Source: Promethearchaeota archaeon | GTDB lineage: Archaea > Asgardarchaeota > Lokiarchaeia > Sigynarchaeales > SOKP01 | Direction of reading: 5' to 3' | DNA length: 64,000 bases | Assembly: GCA_013375495.1 (NCBI GenBank) | Contig: JABXKC010000002.1 | Span: 204,052 to 268,051 of the forward strand | In this document: positions 43,667 to 53,260 of the stretch, piece by piece | Numbering within the stretch: position 1 is the stretch's first letter | Layout: every line of letters starts with the position of its first letter | The notes under the pieces: model-generated | Told to the model about the DNA's origin: nothing | The model's database searches: none | What the model saw: only the letters and a program-made list of their open reading frames with translations | Translations under genes and position numbers: made by a program

Positions 43667-44983
43667 TTAAACCTCCTTTTCTCTCTCTATCGTTCTTAAC
43701 GCTTTTTTTAGCGCTCTCATTCCAATCTGGGTCAATTTATCAATATTATAATTACTTTGCTCTTCGTTTAGTTTCTCGTTCACAAATGTTTTAAACTCTT
43801 CATCCGGTTTTTCTAATATGTAATCTTGTATTCTGCCTGCACTGATGTCGTCTTCGAGAGATTCAGAGATATCAACAACCTTCCAAATAAACTGCAAAAT
43901 ATTATATTTTTCAAGCTCTGAAAAACAATCTCTTCGAATACTCGACATCAATTCGTTTATTTGCCAGTTTTTTTCAAAGGTTATTTCTCCGGTAAAATTA
44001 AATTTTAATCTCGCAGCAGTTCTTGGATCAAAACCACTATCATTTATAAAAACATCTAATTCACTTAGTATTTTATTCTGCAAATCTGTTGAGGATTGGT
44101 TAGGATTAACTACGATTTGTATAATTTCAAACCTTCTTTTAAACAATTGATCTGTAAATACTTTTTCAACATTCAAGTTTTTAGTTTTATCGTCAATATC
44201 TACGATTAGGTAACCTTGTTTTTCGTATACTTCTTTAAAATTCATTGGTAGTAAACTTCCAGAAAAAAAATGGTTTTTTGATAACTGTTTCAAGCCATGT
44301 TCGTGCCCCAACGCTACATAGTCAAAACCTAGGTCATCACTATTAACTTTACTATGCAATGTATCATCTCCTGCCGAGCCATGAGCAAGGGCAATATTTG
44401 TAAATCCGTCATTTTTCGGGGGGCGTTGTTTTTCTATCCAATTATCGTATTGTTGCTGATAGATATCAAATCCTTTAAATTCAAAGTATGGAAATAAATA
44501 GAAACGAGTATTTTTTGCAGGAAAATTTAATTCTAAAGCTTTATATTCTTTTATTGCATTAATTAAATCCCTTTCTTTAAAATAATAGAGATTAGGATAT
44601 TCTTCTTCTTTAATATGAGATTCGAAGGGTGTATATTCGTAACCTCTAAAAATTCCGTGATTTCCTTCAATGTAAATAAATGGAACTTGACCATTAGTAT
44701 TCCTAAAAAATATCTTCAACCCTTCTTCAAATGTTCTTCTAGCCGGTTCTGGTGGTGGATATGAGCTATACAAAAATGGATGGTGAAACATATCACCACA
44801 ATGAACTAAAAAGTCTAGATTTTTAACCGATGAGACATCTTCCATAACTTTTAAAAAATTATCATAGATTTCTTGTTCGTACGGTCTTGAATAATTCGGA
44901 ATGGCCCATTTGTTTATAGTACCTCTTCTAGCTCTGTATCCTAGATGGGTATCTGCCATATGTACTATTTTTACCATTTTCAT
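43667..44983 (-). CDS. mre11: Mre11 nuclease
   Basis: 438 residues. All five phosphoesterase motifs are present: D11-T-H13, C-G-D64-M, E-G-N108-H109, A-H201-G, and G-H227-E-H229. Mre11 is the Mn2+-dependent nuclease that resects double-strand breaks with Rad50 and is helped by HerA-NurA. The C-terminal region after about residue 290 provides the cap and Rad50-binding helices. The start is an ATG followed closely by VKIVHMADTH. No odd features. Confidence 0.95.
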   Translation of the reverse strand: MKMVKIVHMADTHLGYRARRGTINKWAIPNYSRPYEQEIYDNFLKVMEDVSSVKNLDFLVHCGDMFHHPFLYSSYPPPEPARRTFEEGLKIFFRNTNGQVPFIYIEGNHGIFRGYEYTPFESHIKEEEYPNLYYFKERDLINAIKEYKALELNFPAKNTRFYLFPYFEFKGFDIYQQQYDNWIEKQRPPKNDGFTNIALAHGSAGDDTLHSKVNSDDLGFDYVALGHEHGLKQLSKNHFFSGSLLPMNFKEVYEKQGYLIVDIDDKTKNLNVEKVFTDQLFKRRFEIIQIVVNPNQSSTDLQNKILSELDVFINDSGFDPRTAARLKFNFTGEITFEKNWQINELMSSIRRDCFSELEKYNILQFIWKVVDISESLEDDISAGRIQDYILEKPDEEFKTFVNEKLNEEQSNYNIDKLTQIGMRALKKALRTIEREKEV

Positions 44984-45003
44984 TCACACTTTATTCTTAA
45001 ATA

Positions 45004-46110
45004 TTATTTAGGAGGGATTACCTTATGTCTTCGTACCTGCATAAATCTTTTTGTTTTAGGATCGTGCTGAAGTGTTAAGAATTGAGCTTCAAAGTTATGC
45101 TGTTCTATAGGGAGCATTGTGCTTGCTTCATGAGCGCCAGTTAAATTTAAAGGGTAACCAAAAGGAGAATATGGGATTAATCTTTTAAGAAATGTTATAG
45201 CGTCGGTTGTATCGTAATAATCAGGAATATCGAAACGTAAGGAGGCGCTATCTTCAACAAGTCTCACCACGTAAGTCCAACTCTTGGTATATTGTGATAA
45301 TTCTGGTAGTTCCACAATATAAGGATCAACCTTTATTTTATCATCCCAATATAATAAAATAAAATTGCCTTGAGCATCCCTAAGACGACTCGTTTTTGAA
45401 AAACTGTAGTAATTAATATCGTAAGTCTGAATGAAATTATAAAAGAATTTAATAAAACTTTCTGGAGGAAAGATGTGTTGGCGGAACATATGAATTCCAT
45501 CGCCTAAGAAAACAACTTTTTTATTTTTTCCCCAATTGGATTCATCTCTTATTCGAATTAACGACTTTAAAACTTCATCAGCCGTCCGAATTCTGTCTAC
45601 AACATGACCTAAAGAAGGATAGTAATAACTGTGATTTTTGATATATTTATCAATTTTTTTTTTATAGGTATTCTGAAACCAATCTTCAATCTCATCTATA
45701 TTATATTTTAAACTACCATGATAAAATTCTTGTTTTAACTTTTTTATGAAATTTTCAATAACATCTCTATAAATGACAAGTTTATGTACGTTGTCTTCAA
45801 TGTAAGCGAAAATAGGTTTATACATAATTAAATCTTTCTTGTATTTACCATTTTTATAGGTGATTTGACATTCTCCAAATTTGAAACCGGCTATTTTTCC
45901 ATAAGTTCCTGTATTGGTGTATGAACTCTCATCAAAACCTATAATCTTATAATCTCCATCAATATACTCTCTTAAATCTCCTTTTATTCGTTGATGTGCC
46001 ATATCGATGCAGAGTTTTGAAGAATTTTCTATAGGATCGTCAGTATCAAATTTGTCAGTTTCGAGCTCAACCTTTTCATCCTTAGTCCAATTAGTAATTC
46101 TCCCTTTCAT
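45004..46110 (-). CDS. nurA: NurA 5'-3' nuclease
   Basis: 368 residues. The NurA catalytic start GFDESSYTNTGTYGKIAGF (residues about 58-76) supplies D60 and E61; a second acidic motif, VVFLGDGIHMFRQHIFPP near 201, follows. NurA works inside the HerA hexamer ring to make 3' overhangs for recombination. It lies 20 bp upstream of mre11 (mre11 starts at 44983, nurA stop at 45004), completing the usual set. The 120 bp upstream of its start separate it from herA. Confidence 0.9.
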   Translation of the reverse strand: MKGRITNWTKDEKVELETDKFDTDDPIENSSKLCIDMAHQRIKGDLREYIDGDYKIIGFDESSYTNTGTYGKIAGFKFGECQITYKNGKYKKDLIMYKPIFAYIEDNVHKLVIYRDVIENFIKKLKQEFYHGSLKYNIDEIEDWFQNTYKKKIDKYIKNHSYYYPSLGHVVDRIRTADEVLKSLIRIRDESNWGKNKKVVFLGDGIHMFRQHIFPPESFIKFFYNFIQTYDINYYSFSKTSRLRDAQGNFILLYWDDKIKVDPYIVELPELSQYTKSWTYVVRLVEDSASLRFDIPDYYDTTDAITFLKRLIPYSPFGYPLNLTGAHEASTMLPIEQHNFEAQFLTLQHDPKTKRFMQVRRHKVIPPK

Positions 46111-46230
46111 AGTCTCTTTAAATTGTCTAATAATATGATCGGGGGTATTAACTGTTCTCTTCTTAAGAGAATCGTCTAATGAGATTAATTCAAAATCGAA
46201 AGAAATTCACTTACACCTCGTGTTTAATAT

Positions 46231-47979
46231 TTAAGGCAAACTTGTAGGCGGTGGAGTTGGGTTTTGTTTTTTCATAAAGTTCGCAAAGTTTTCATAAAAT
46301 TTTTCTGACACTTCTTTAAAATACTCATCATACAACGCAATTCTTAATTTTTGAAAATTGGTTAACCATATTGCCGATATTAGGCCAATTCCTCTCGTTC
46401 CCGTTAATGATTCAAGATCTGATTGTTGAATCCCCCCACCTAATGTTTTAGCAGCTAGCATTTTTTCTTTTTCTGATCGTAGAGGTAAATTTATGACTGT
46501 ATTCATATTAGATAAGATTGTATCATCAATCGGCGAATACTGTTGAGAAATCACTTCTAGAGCCAGATTAAATTTCCTTCCTTGACGTGAAATATCTTTA
46601 AATACATTGCTATATCTCATCATATCCGGTCTTAACAAGCTTGGAGCCTCTTCAATTGTAAAAATTACAACAGGTAAATCTAAAGGATCCTTTATTTTAT
46701 TTCCTGCTTTGACATACAGCTTTGGTAGATTTAGCTTAAAAGCGTCGTAGAAAGGCTTTGGTAATGTCCGTTCTAATTTACTTTCAAAGGAAGTAAAGTC
46801 TGTTGATGATTTTAAAGCTTTTCTAATATCAAATAGTGTTCTAGCTAAGACGCTATTGAAAAGAAATTGTTCAAGATCAGAAATCATAGATACATTAAAG
46901 ATGATTAACTGTCCTTTTTCTAATTTTTTAATAATTTTTGGTAATTTACTGATAGCTTTTGATTGAAACATATTCGAATATGTTAACCAATGTAATCTCC
47001 TTCGTACAGCAGCTAATGTTTTTTCGTTGTGATTACCAGGAGGAAGGTATAGTTCATCTAATAAATGCTCAATAAAATCTTCTTTTTTATCTCGATAAGC
47101 AGAATGCACAGCACCTACTTGTAAATCATTGAACGTACCAGTAGAAAATAGATCCTCTGGTTTAATCTCTTGCAAATTGATTATGCAAGGTTCTGACATG
47201 CTCTTGAGTTCGGCAGGGGGTTCTCCTTTATTAGGATACAAGTAAAACCACTTACCAAATAATTGTTTATTATTTTCAGCTGCGTTATAAATGTCGTAAA
47301 TACCATAATCGACGCATCCTAACGCATATTCATCGTGTACATCGATTGCTAACATCGAAACTCTTGTACCTTTTCCGTTCATGATTACATTAGCGTTATG
47401 TTGAAGCAATCCATCAATAAAAATTTGGTTCAGATTTGATTTTCCCGACCCTGTTGCCCCCGCAATGAAAAAATGGTAATTTAAAAATTTAAACGGAAAG
47501 TAAACATTTACATTTGATTCGGAAGCTAAAGTACCCATAAAAATTCCATCGGGAGTAAAAATATTTTTTAAATACTCTGCTTTATCATCCTGTATTGCTG
47601 AGATTTCCATTGTATGGGGTTTCAATATCCCCTTTTCCATTAAATCTTCAATTAAGAAAAATACATTAATCACATTTGCTTTCTCTTTCTTAGTTTTTGT
47701 ATCTTTTTCAACACAAACAATTGGACGACCTTGAATAATATATTGTAATTCCATTTCTAACATATCCTTGATATAATCACTGATTACTACATTTCTTAAT
47801 TGTTGGCGCGTCATGATGTAGTCTGAAATTGTTTGGACATTAAGAACCTGAACGATAATAGTATATTCTTTATTATTTTGTTTATCTTCCTGGGTTAATT
47901 TTAAAAATCCATGAAGATGTAAATATTGTTCATGAAAAACTTCAATCGTACTCTTTAAAGAATTGATTCTAATGATCAT
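46231..47979 (-). CDS. herA: HerA bipolar DNA translocase
   Basis: 582 residues of the FtsK-HerA ATPase group. Walker A GATGSGKSN is at residues 174-182, a Walker-B-like LAIDVHDEYALG near 212, and IFTIEEAPSLLRPDM near 440 with the hexamer motor acidic residues. The N-terminal HAS barrel region spans about 1-160. HerA translocates along double-stranded DNA and drives NurA. First gene of the repair operon; the 120-bp gap to nurA could include an internal ribosome site. No extra domains. Confidence 0.9.
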   Translation of the reverse strand: MIIRINSLKSTIEVFHEQYLHLHGFLKLTQEDKQNNKEYTIIVQVLNVQTISDYIMTRQQLRNVVISDYIKDMLEMELQYIIQGRPIVCVEKDTKTKKEKANVINVFFLIEDLMEKGILKPHTMEISAIQDDKAEYLKNIFTPDGIFMGTLASESNVNVYFPFKFLNYHFFIAGATGSGKSNLNQIFIDGLLQHNANVIMNGKGTRVSMLAIDVHDEYALGCVDYGIYDIYNAAENNKQLFGKWFYLYPNKGEPPAELKSMSEPCIINLQEIKPEDLFSTGTFNDLQVGAVHSAYRDKKEDFIEHLLDELYLPPGNHNEKTLAAVRRRLHWLTYSNMFQSKAISKLPKIIKKLEKGQLIIFNVSMISDLEQFLFNSVLARTLFDIRKALKSSTDFTSFESKLERTLPKPFYDAFKLNLPKLYVKAGNKIKDPLDLPVVIFTIEEAPSLLRPDMMRYSNVFKDISRQGRKFNLALEVISQQYSPIDDTILSNMNTVINLPLRSEKEKMLAAKTLGGGIQQSDLESLTGTRGIGLISAIWLTNFQKLRIALYDEYFKEVSEKFYENFANFMKKQNPTPPPTSLP

Positions 47980-48162
47980 GGCAATTTACCATCGAGTTAT
48001 ATTTTTAATTAATATAATAATTATTTGATCTATATAAATAAAGAATGCTATTAATCCCTAGTTAGGAGATTTTCTGTTCTTTTAAATTATTTAGGTTGTA
48101 TCTTTTTTAAATTTATGGGACTTTAGCAATTTTATAGTTTTTAAAACCAATTTAGAAAAGCT

Positions 48163-49347
48163 TTACTTTAAAAATTCTTCAATGAGGTTATATACGGTCT
48201 CAAGAATATCCTTTTCGGGTAAGAAAGTTAATCTCATGTGTCCATTTCCATAACTTCCAAAACCGGAACCATAAACTGTGCATACTCCCGTTTCTTTAAG
48301 CAATTCTACGACTAATTCTTTATCATTCTTCCATTTTCCTAATTCAGTTAAATCTAATTTTGGAAAAAGGTAAAACGCCCCATTAGGTTTGACGCAGCTA
48401 ATTCCTTCAATTTTTCTAAGCCTTTCGTAGGAATAATCTCTTCTCTCTTTTAATTTTCTTACCATGTCTATAGTATGGTTGCTTGGCGTTTTTAAGATCT
48501 CTACAGCGGCAAACTGAGCAACAGAACTGGAAGATAATCGAGCCCTTGCCAACTTTGCGATTCCATTCTTGAGTTCTTCAAGTTTATTTTCAGGATCGTG
48601 ATAGTAAAGATACCCAAGCCTCCAACCAGTTACTAAATGAGTTTTTGAAAAGCCATTCAAACCGATTACAGGAACATCTTTACTTAGCGAAGCAGGACAT
48701 ACATATGGCTTATCATAAGTAATTTGGTCGTAAATCTCATCAGATAAAATAGGTAAATTATATTCACCCGCTAAATTTATTATCTCTTTAATTTTTTGTT
48801 CTCCGTACAAGACGCCAGTAGGGTTATTAGGAGAGCAAATTAGAATTGCTTGTGTCTTATCAGTAATCTTTTTCCTCAAATCTTCAATATCAGGTTCCCA
48901 GTCTTGCGTTTCATCAAGCTCGTATTCTATAGGCTTTCCATCGTAAAAATTAGTGTAATTTATATATAAAGGATAAGAAGGACCAGGTATCAGTAATTCT
49001 CTACCATTTTCTATCAAACCTGATATAATAAAGTTAATTCCTTCAGTAACTCCTGAAGTAACGAGAATATCGTCAACTCCAATATTGAGATTTTGATTTT
49101 TATTAAGAGTTCTTCTTAATTCTTCTCTTAGTTCAACAATACCGAGTGAGTTGACGTAATAATTTTTACCATTTTGACTAGCGTTAAATAAAGCATCCGA
49201 TATAAATTCTGGAGTAGGAAAGTCATAAGAAACTGGATCTCCAATATTTAAATGGTATACCTTTTTACCCCTTTTAGCTACTTCATAAGCAACAGCAGCG
49301 ATTTCTCTTATCGCATATTCAACGCCTTTTACTCTATTAGTTAGCAA
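48163..49347 (-). CDS. Class I/II PLP aminotransferase
   Basis: 394 residues. The PLP lysine is in GFSKTHLVTGWRLGY (Lys about 235), with SPNNPTGVLYG near 176 and the N-terminal NIGDPVSYDF substrate segment. This is the AspC/AlaT-like subgroup that transfers amino groups between Ala, Asp, aromatic or branched amino acids and 2-oxoglutarate; the specificity cannot be read. The start is a TTG at 49347, preceded by a GTGGG-like site. It stands alone, with about 180 bp to herA. Confidence 0.87.
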   Translation of the reverse strand: MLTNRVKGVEYAIREIAAVAYEVAKRGKKVYHLNIGDPVSYDFPTPEFISDALFNASQNGKNYYVNSLGIVELREELRRTLNKNQNLNIGVDDILVTSGVTEGINFIISGLIENGRELLIPGPSYPLYINYTNFYDGKPIEYELDETQDWEPDIEDLRKKITDKTQAILICSPNNPTGVLYGEQKIKEIINLAGEYNLPILSDEIYDQITYDKPYVCPASLSKDVPVIGLNGFSKTHLVTGWRLGYLYYHDPENKLEELKNGIAKLARARLSSSSVAQFAAVEILKTPSNHTIDMVRKLKERRDYSYERLRKIEGISCVKPNGAFYLFPKLDLTELGKWKNDKELVVELLKETGVCTVYGSGFGSYGNGHMRLTFLPEKDILETVYNLIEEFLK

Positions 49348-49460
49348 ATTTACCCACTTTGAAATATTAAAATTATATAATATAATACACTAAAGTATAG
49401 AGAATGGAGAGTTAAATAAATTTTCGTTCTTAAGAATATGGGTAAAAGAAGTTATAAAAA

Positions 49461-49829
49461 TTAAAATTGGAATTCTCTATTTCGGAGCTTAGAAACAAGA
49501 TGTCCTCTTGAAAGCAACTGAATTCCAAATTGAGAACTATAATCGCGAGAAAAATCTGTAGCAATGTTACATACCATAATTCCACCTTCAATGTCCGGGA
49601 TATCAACGCAAGCTTTATGAAGTTGACGCAATTGCGTAATAGAGATTTCTCTTTTCCAATCTCGGACGAAAACGCCATATTTACCGTATTTTTTATCATT
49701 AATAACTGCGTTAAATGTCCAAAGTTTTCCGGATTTCCCTTTTAATTTTTGAGGACCGTCGATAAAATCGTACTTCTCAGAAAATACTTTTTCGGTTAAC
49801 TCCGATAAGGATTTATCTCCTAATTCCAT
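49461..49829 (-). CDS. Restriction-endonuclease-like (PD-(D/E)xK-type) small protein
   Basis: 122 residues from the ATG at 49829; the 43 residues upstream in frame are low-complexity Ile/Tyr/Lys and are unlikely to be coding. The core DFIDGPQKLKGKSGKL, then VFVRDWKREISITQLRQLHK (D-x-K-like VRDWKR) and a GGIMVCNIATDFS strand suggest the nuclease-like fold found in Mrr-like and Holliday-junction-type enzymes, with the second block ending FGIQLLSRGHLVSKLRN. The catalytic acid is not certain. I infer a DNA-associated role. Confidence 0.55.
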   Translation of the reverse strand: MELGDKSLSELTEKVFSEKYDFIDGPQKLKGKSGKLWTFNAVINDKKYGKYGVFVRDWKREISITQLRQLHKACVDIPDIEGGIMVCNIATDFSRDYSSQFGIQLLSRGHLVSKLRNREFQF

Positions 49830-49960
49830 AATATCACATATTTTTTTTATATAAATATATTTCTTAAGTAATATATAAGTGTTATTTAGATAGATATGGA
49901 AAATAATCTTAAAAATAAGTAATACATAGATAATATCACTGGAATATTTGAAATACATTC

Positions 49961-49997
49961 AGGGTAACAGCAATCGGGCTCACCGACAAAAATCCCT
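49961..49997 (-). ncRNA. Possible small structured RNA or hairpin
   Basis: A relatively GC-rich patch in an AT-rich spacer folds as nested stems: AGGG (49961-49964) with CCCT (49994-49997), and inside it TCGG (49974-49977) with CCGA (49983-49986) around a 5-nt loop. It could be a small RNA or simply the shared 3' end of two transcripts. C, D, H or ACA boxes are not convincing. Confidence 0.15.
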
Positions 49998-50017
49998 AAA
50001 AATCATTTGTACTAAAA

Positions 50018-50866
50018 TCAGGTCATTTTTTTGAATGTGAACAATTTGTATAAAGGATATTCACCGTTGATATCCGAGTCATTTTTCTTAATGTAGAGTA
50101 ATAGATTTTGCTGTAAAAAATCAACCAATTTGGTTGCTATCGTTTCGCAAATCTTCGGACAATTTATAAAATTATCTACGAGATACTTACAATTTTTTTT
50201 GTAGAGAAGACAAATTTTTTTTGTTTGTAAAGAAAAACCTTCTGCTGGGAGAAGGCCTATGTGTTCCCATAAATCTTTAAATCCTCCTAACCTACTTGGA
50301 GCGATCCTTCTTAGATCTTCTTCAAGAGAAAATAACTTGTTTTGTGAAATCGTATTATCTGAATTATTTAATCTCTTTTTAATAAATTTTAACTCTTTTT
50401 TAGCTTCAATTTTACATAGCAAAATAAAAGTTTGTAAGAGTTCTTCAGCTTTAATTGCTTTTTTAGGATATTTTATCTTCCACCCCGAGACTTTTTTACA
50501 CTTTATCTCTTTTTTCTCTGGATTTGAGAACCCTGTAGGATAAATCCAGCATTGAGGAGGCTTTATTCCAGAGTTATGGATTGAACATCCATTAATTTCT
50601 TTATCGAATAAAAAACATTTTCCTGTTTTCCCACTAAATCTTAGTTGAAACGAAAATGTATTACTTCTAATAAAATCATTTATTTCAGCATATCCTCTTC
50701 GAATATATTCTTTAGCAAGAACTTTAGGAACATCAATTTTAATAGAACAACAATCTCCTTTACAGATATGAGGATCTATGCAATTTGGGCCTTCAATTGC
50801 AGATTTCATATACCTATTAAATTGCGTGACAACTTGCCAAAAGTATTTGTTATTTTGATCGATCAA
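50018..50866 (-). CDS. YkgJ-family cysteine cluster protein
   Basis: 282 residues. Conserved cysteine sets: C29, C35, C39-C40 (PHICKGDCCSIKI), C84 (GKCFLF), C94 (GCSIH) and C106 (PPQCWIYP). This C-x(n)-CC plus C-x9-C-x11-C pattern is the YkgJ/CXXCC domain, thought to bind zinc or an Fe-S cluster. The second half has further cysteines (KKNC, NCPKICE) that may make a second site. Function is unestablished. The gene stands alone and is divergent from the URO-D-like gene. Confidence 0.7.
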   Translation of the reverse strand: MIDQNNKYFWQVVTQFNRYMKSAIEGPNCIDPHICKGDCCSIKIDVPKVLAKEYIRRGYAEINDFIRSNTFSFQLRFSGKTGKCFLFDKEINGCSIHNSGIKPPQCWIYPTGFSNPEKKEIKCKKVSGWKIKYPKKAIKAEELLQTFILLCKIEAKKELKFIKKRLNNSDNTISQNKLFSLEEDLRRIAPSRLGGFKDLWEHIGLLPAEGFSLQTKKICLLYKKNCKYLVDNFINCPKICETIATKLVDFLQQNLLLYIKKNDSDINGEYPLYKLFTFKKMT

Positions 50867-50959
50867 GACATAAAAATAATCCTAATATTTATTTAAAAAT
50901 TCTCTATTTAAGAAGATTAATAATTTTAATCTTTTCGGTAAAAAAATATTTTTGTAAGG

Positions 50960-52042
50960 ATGATGAATTGCTACGAGCGTTATTTAGCGGTTTACGACGA
51001 TAACGAGCGTAAAAAGCTTGATAGAGTTCCTACCCATGTTCAATATATTAGAGAGGAATTCATTGATAAGAATAAAGAAACTATTTTAAAAGATTATATC
51101 GGGAAATTATTCAACAACCTCTATTTTGATATTCCACGGATCTTAGGTTTTGATTCTATTTTTGCTCCATTTCCTGCTAGTTTTAAATTTAAAAGCATCA
51201 AAATTGAAAATGAGGAAGGAAATATTATTAAAATTCGAGAGGATGGACAAGCTGTCAGACCTAACACGAATTATTATGAGGGAGGATACATTAAGAATTT
51301 AGATGTGTTAAACGAAATTAATGCCAGTTTAAAGATCATAGAAAATCACGAGCTAATTAATAAAGTAATAACTCGGTATGAGAAAATTTCGCCCACTATT
51401 TTTCCTGTTTTAATGGTGGGAGGTATCTTCGATCGAGTCTGGAAAAGTATGGGAATGATAGATTTTAGTTATCATTTCAAAAAAAGAACTGTCCTCTATA
51501 AGAAATTAATAGAATTCTACGCATATTTAGCCCAAACTAATATAGTAGGATTAATAAACGCAACAGGAGGTAGGGGTAAAGTTGTGACTCTATTAGATGA
51601 TGTTGCATATAAGGGATACCCAATGCTCTCGCCTGAAAGGTGGGAGAAAGATTTTATGCCCTATTACAAAAATATCAATGCTATTATCTCAGACGCTAAT
51701 ATGGTTTCTCAAATACACACAGATGGAGATCCCACAGATTTGATTCCTTCCTTTAAGAAAGCAGGATTTCGAGGCTTACAAGGATTCGAAGGAGGTTGTA
51801 ATCCCGCTGTTATGAATAGACAATATCCTGATTTTGTTTTAATTGGTTTTGGAGATGTATCTTACACCCTTCCATTTGGAACTAGTGATCAAATTGAATT
51901 ACACATAAAGGAATTGTTAAACATATTAAAAGAAAATAAACATTTCATTATAGGGCCAAGTACGGTTATATATAAAGAGATACCCTTAAAAAATGTTAGA
52001 ACATTTATGAATGCTGCAAGAAATTATGGAAAATATAACTAA
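50960..52042 (+). CDS. Uroporphyrinogen-decarboxylase-family protein (possible corrinoid methyltransferase)
   Basis: 360 residues. The family start CYERYLAVYDDNERKKLDRVP, QIHTDGDPTDLIPSF near residue 254 and the FRGLQGFEGGCNPAVMNR segment near 270 match the URO-D/CmuA/MtaA superfamily. True URO-D (haem) and MtaA-like corrinoid methyltransferases share this fold. The H-x-C zinc motif of MtaA is not clear (HTDGD instead), so the function stays open. The stop overlaps the PCMT-like gene stop by 4 bp on the opposite strand. Confidence 0.7.
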   Translation: MMNCYERYLAVYDDNERKKLDRVPTHVQYIREEFIDKNKETILKDYIGKLFNNLYFDIPRILGFDSIFAPFPASFKFKSIKIENEEGNIIKIREDGQAVRPNTNYYEGGYIKNLDVLNEINASLKIIENHELINKVITRYEKISPTIFPVLMVGGIFDRVWKSMGMIDFSYHFKKRTVLYKKLIEFYAYLAQTNIVGLINATGGRGKVVTLLDDVAYKGYPMLSPERWEKDFMPYYKNINAIISDANMVSQIHTDGDPTDLIPSFKKAGFRGLQGFEGGCNPAVMNRQYPDFVLIGFGDVSYTLPFGTSDQIELHIKELLNILKENKHFIIGPSTVIYKEIPLKNVRTFMNAARNYGKYN

Positions 52043-53160
52043 AGTATATCTTTTTTTAACCTATTTTGTACATTATTAACTTCGAGTTGATATTTTTCAA
52101 TAAGTTTTAATTTTTTCTCTACAAATCGCGGATCAACAATATTTTTTTCTTTAATATCTTTTTTTAGTTTATAAATCAATTTCTTTATTTGTTCTAAAGA
52201 CCTGTTAATATTCTCTAAATATTCCCGATTTTTCTTTTTATTTTTTGTATTGATTGCCTGTTCAATGTGCTTTTTGATAGCATCATAAATACTCTCATCG
52301 TTGATCTCGTGTGAATTGCTTTTTGAATAAGGTTCTAGTCTCACTTCATCTAAAACATTAGAAGCATAGTTAACGGTAATATTTCCCTTAAGATTTGCAT
52401 TTCTCGGTCCGTTTTTTTTATGTTTAACGGTAAATGCTTCAAGTTCGTCTATATCAGTGATAAGTTTTAATTCATCTAACTCAATTTGAGTTATTAGAGG
52501 CGTGAATCGTACTTGAAGGTATTTTTTTCCATAAAAATCATTCTCAAATCGAATGATCTGAGTGTACGTTTGTAAATAATTTTCTCCAATGGGAGCAAAT
52601 AATACCCCCTCTGTTGAATCTAATTGCTCTAGCAATGGATAAATTCGTTCTTGCTTTATCGCTCCAGTTACGAGTATTTTTTGCCATGGGCTTAACTCAG
52701 GGAATCCTTCAAGCGGATTTTTTACAATGATTTCTATTTCCCCGTTTAAGTTTTGATTGTTTAAATTTTCTGCAGTAATTTTAGCTATTTTCGAATTAGC
52801 TTCTAAAATTACAATCTTGCCTTTGGGAGCTAATTTGTGAGCTAATACGGCGATATATCCACTTTTAGCTCCTAAAATAAGTAAATCGTCGTTATCGTTT
52901 AAGATTAATTCTTGTAGCATAATTGAAATCATATGGGGGGCAGAAATTGTTCTAAGCGATGCGGGGTTCTCTTTATCTAAATAGAATAAAACCGGAGCGT
53001 CGTCGTAAATTCTTACTTGGTCTTGTATAGCATTTGGTATAAAATCTTTTAGGGGAACATCTAAAAAAGCTTTAAATAACCTTATATCTTTCAAATACCC
53101 ATTAAAATGGAGCGAAAACAATAGTTGTATTTTTGACCGAAATAATCTCTGATTTTCCAT
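52039..53160 (-). CDS. PCMT-like methyltransferase with C-terminal coiled coil
   Basis: 373 residues. The first 220 residues resemble protein-L-isoaspartate O-methyltransferase: PHMISIMLQELIL near residue 75, ILGAKSGYIAVLAHKLAP near 95-112 as motif I (a G-A-K-S-G form instead of G-x-G-S-G), and KILVTGAIKQERIYP near 161 as motif IV. After about residue 265 a highly charged coiled coil (KKKNREYLENINRSLEQIKK) follows, which standard PCMT lacks. It may repair isoaspartate in proteins, or be a derived AdoMet enzyme. Stop overlaps the URO-D-like gene by 4 bp. Confidence 0.7.
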   Translation of the reverse strand: MENQRLFRSKIQLLFSLHFNGYLKDIRLFKAFLDVPLKDFIPNAIQDQVRIYDDAPVLFYLDKENPASLRTISAPHMISIMLQELILNDNDDLLILGAKSGYIAVLAHKLAPKGKIVILEANSKIAKITAENLNNQNLNGEIEIIVKNPLEGFPELSPWQKILVTGAIKQERIYPLLEQLDSTEGVLFAPIGENYLQTYTQIIRFENDFYGKKYLQVRFTPLITQIELDELKLITDIDELEAFTVKHKKNGPRNANLKGNITVNYASNVLDEVRLEPYSKSNSHEINDESIYDAIKKHIEQAINTKNKKKNREYLENINRSLEQIKKLIYKLKKDIKEKNIVDPRFVEKKLKLIEKYQLEVNNVQNRLKKDIL

Positions 53161-53260
53161 AGTATCAACAAAATAATGATAAATTTTATACTTATTATAC
53201 CTTTTTATATTAAAATATTATAAATTACTAATTCCGTCACATATAAAGAGTATCACTTTC

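Noticed and set aside
49430..49699. An 89-residue minus-strand frame beside the nuclease-like gene.
   Set aside because: It is a shifted frame over the nuclease-like gene with no start site and no family motif.
49830..49958. Upstream extension of the nuclease-like protein from 49958.
   Set aside because: The extra 43 residues are low-complexity Ile/Tyr/Lys and the ATG at 49829 begins the folded part.
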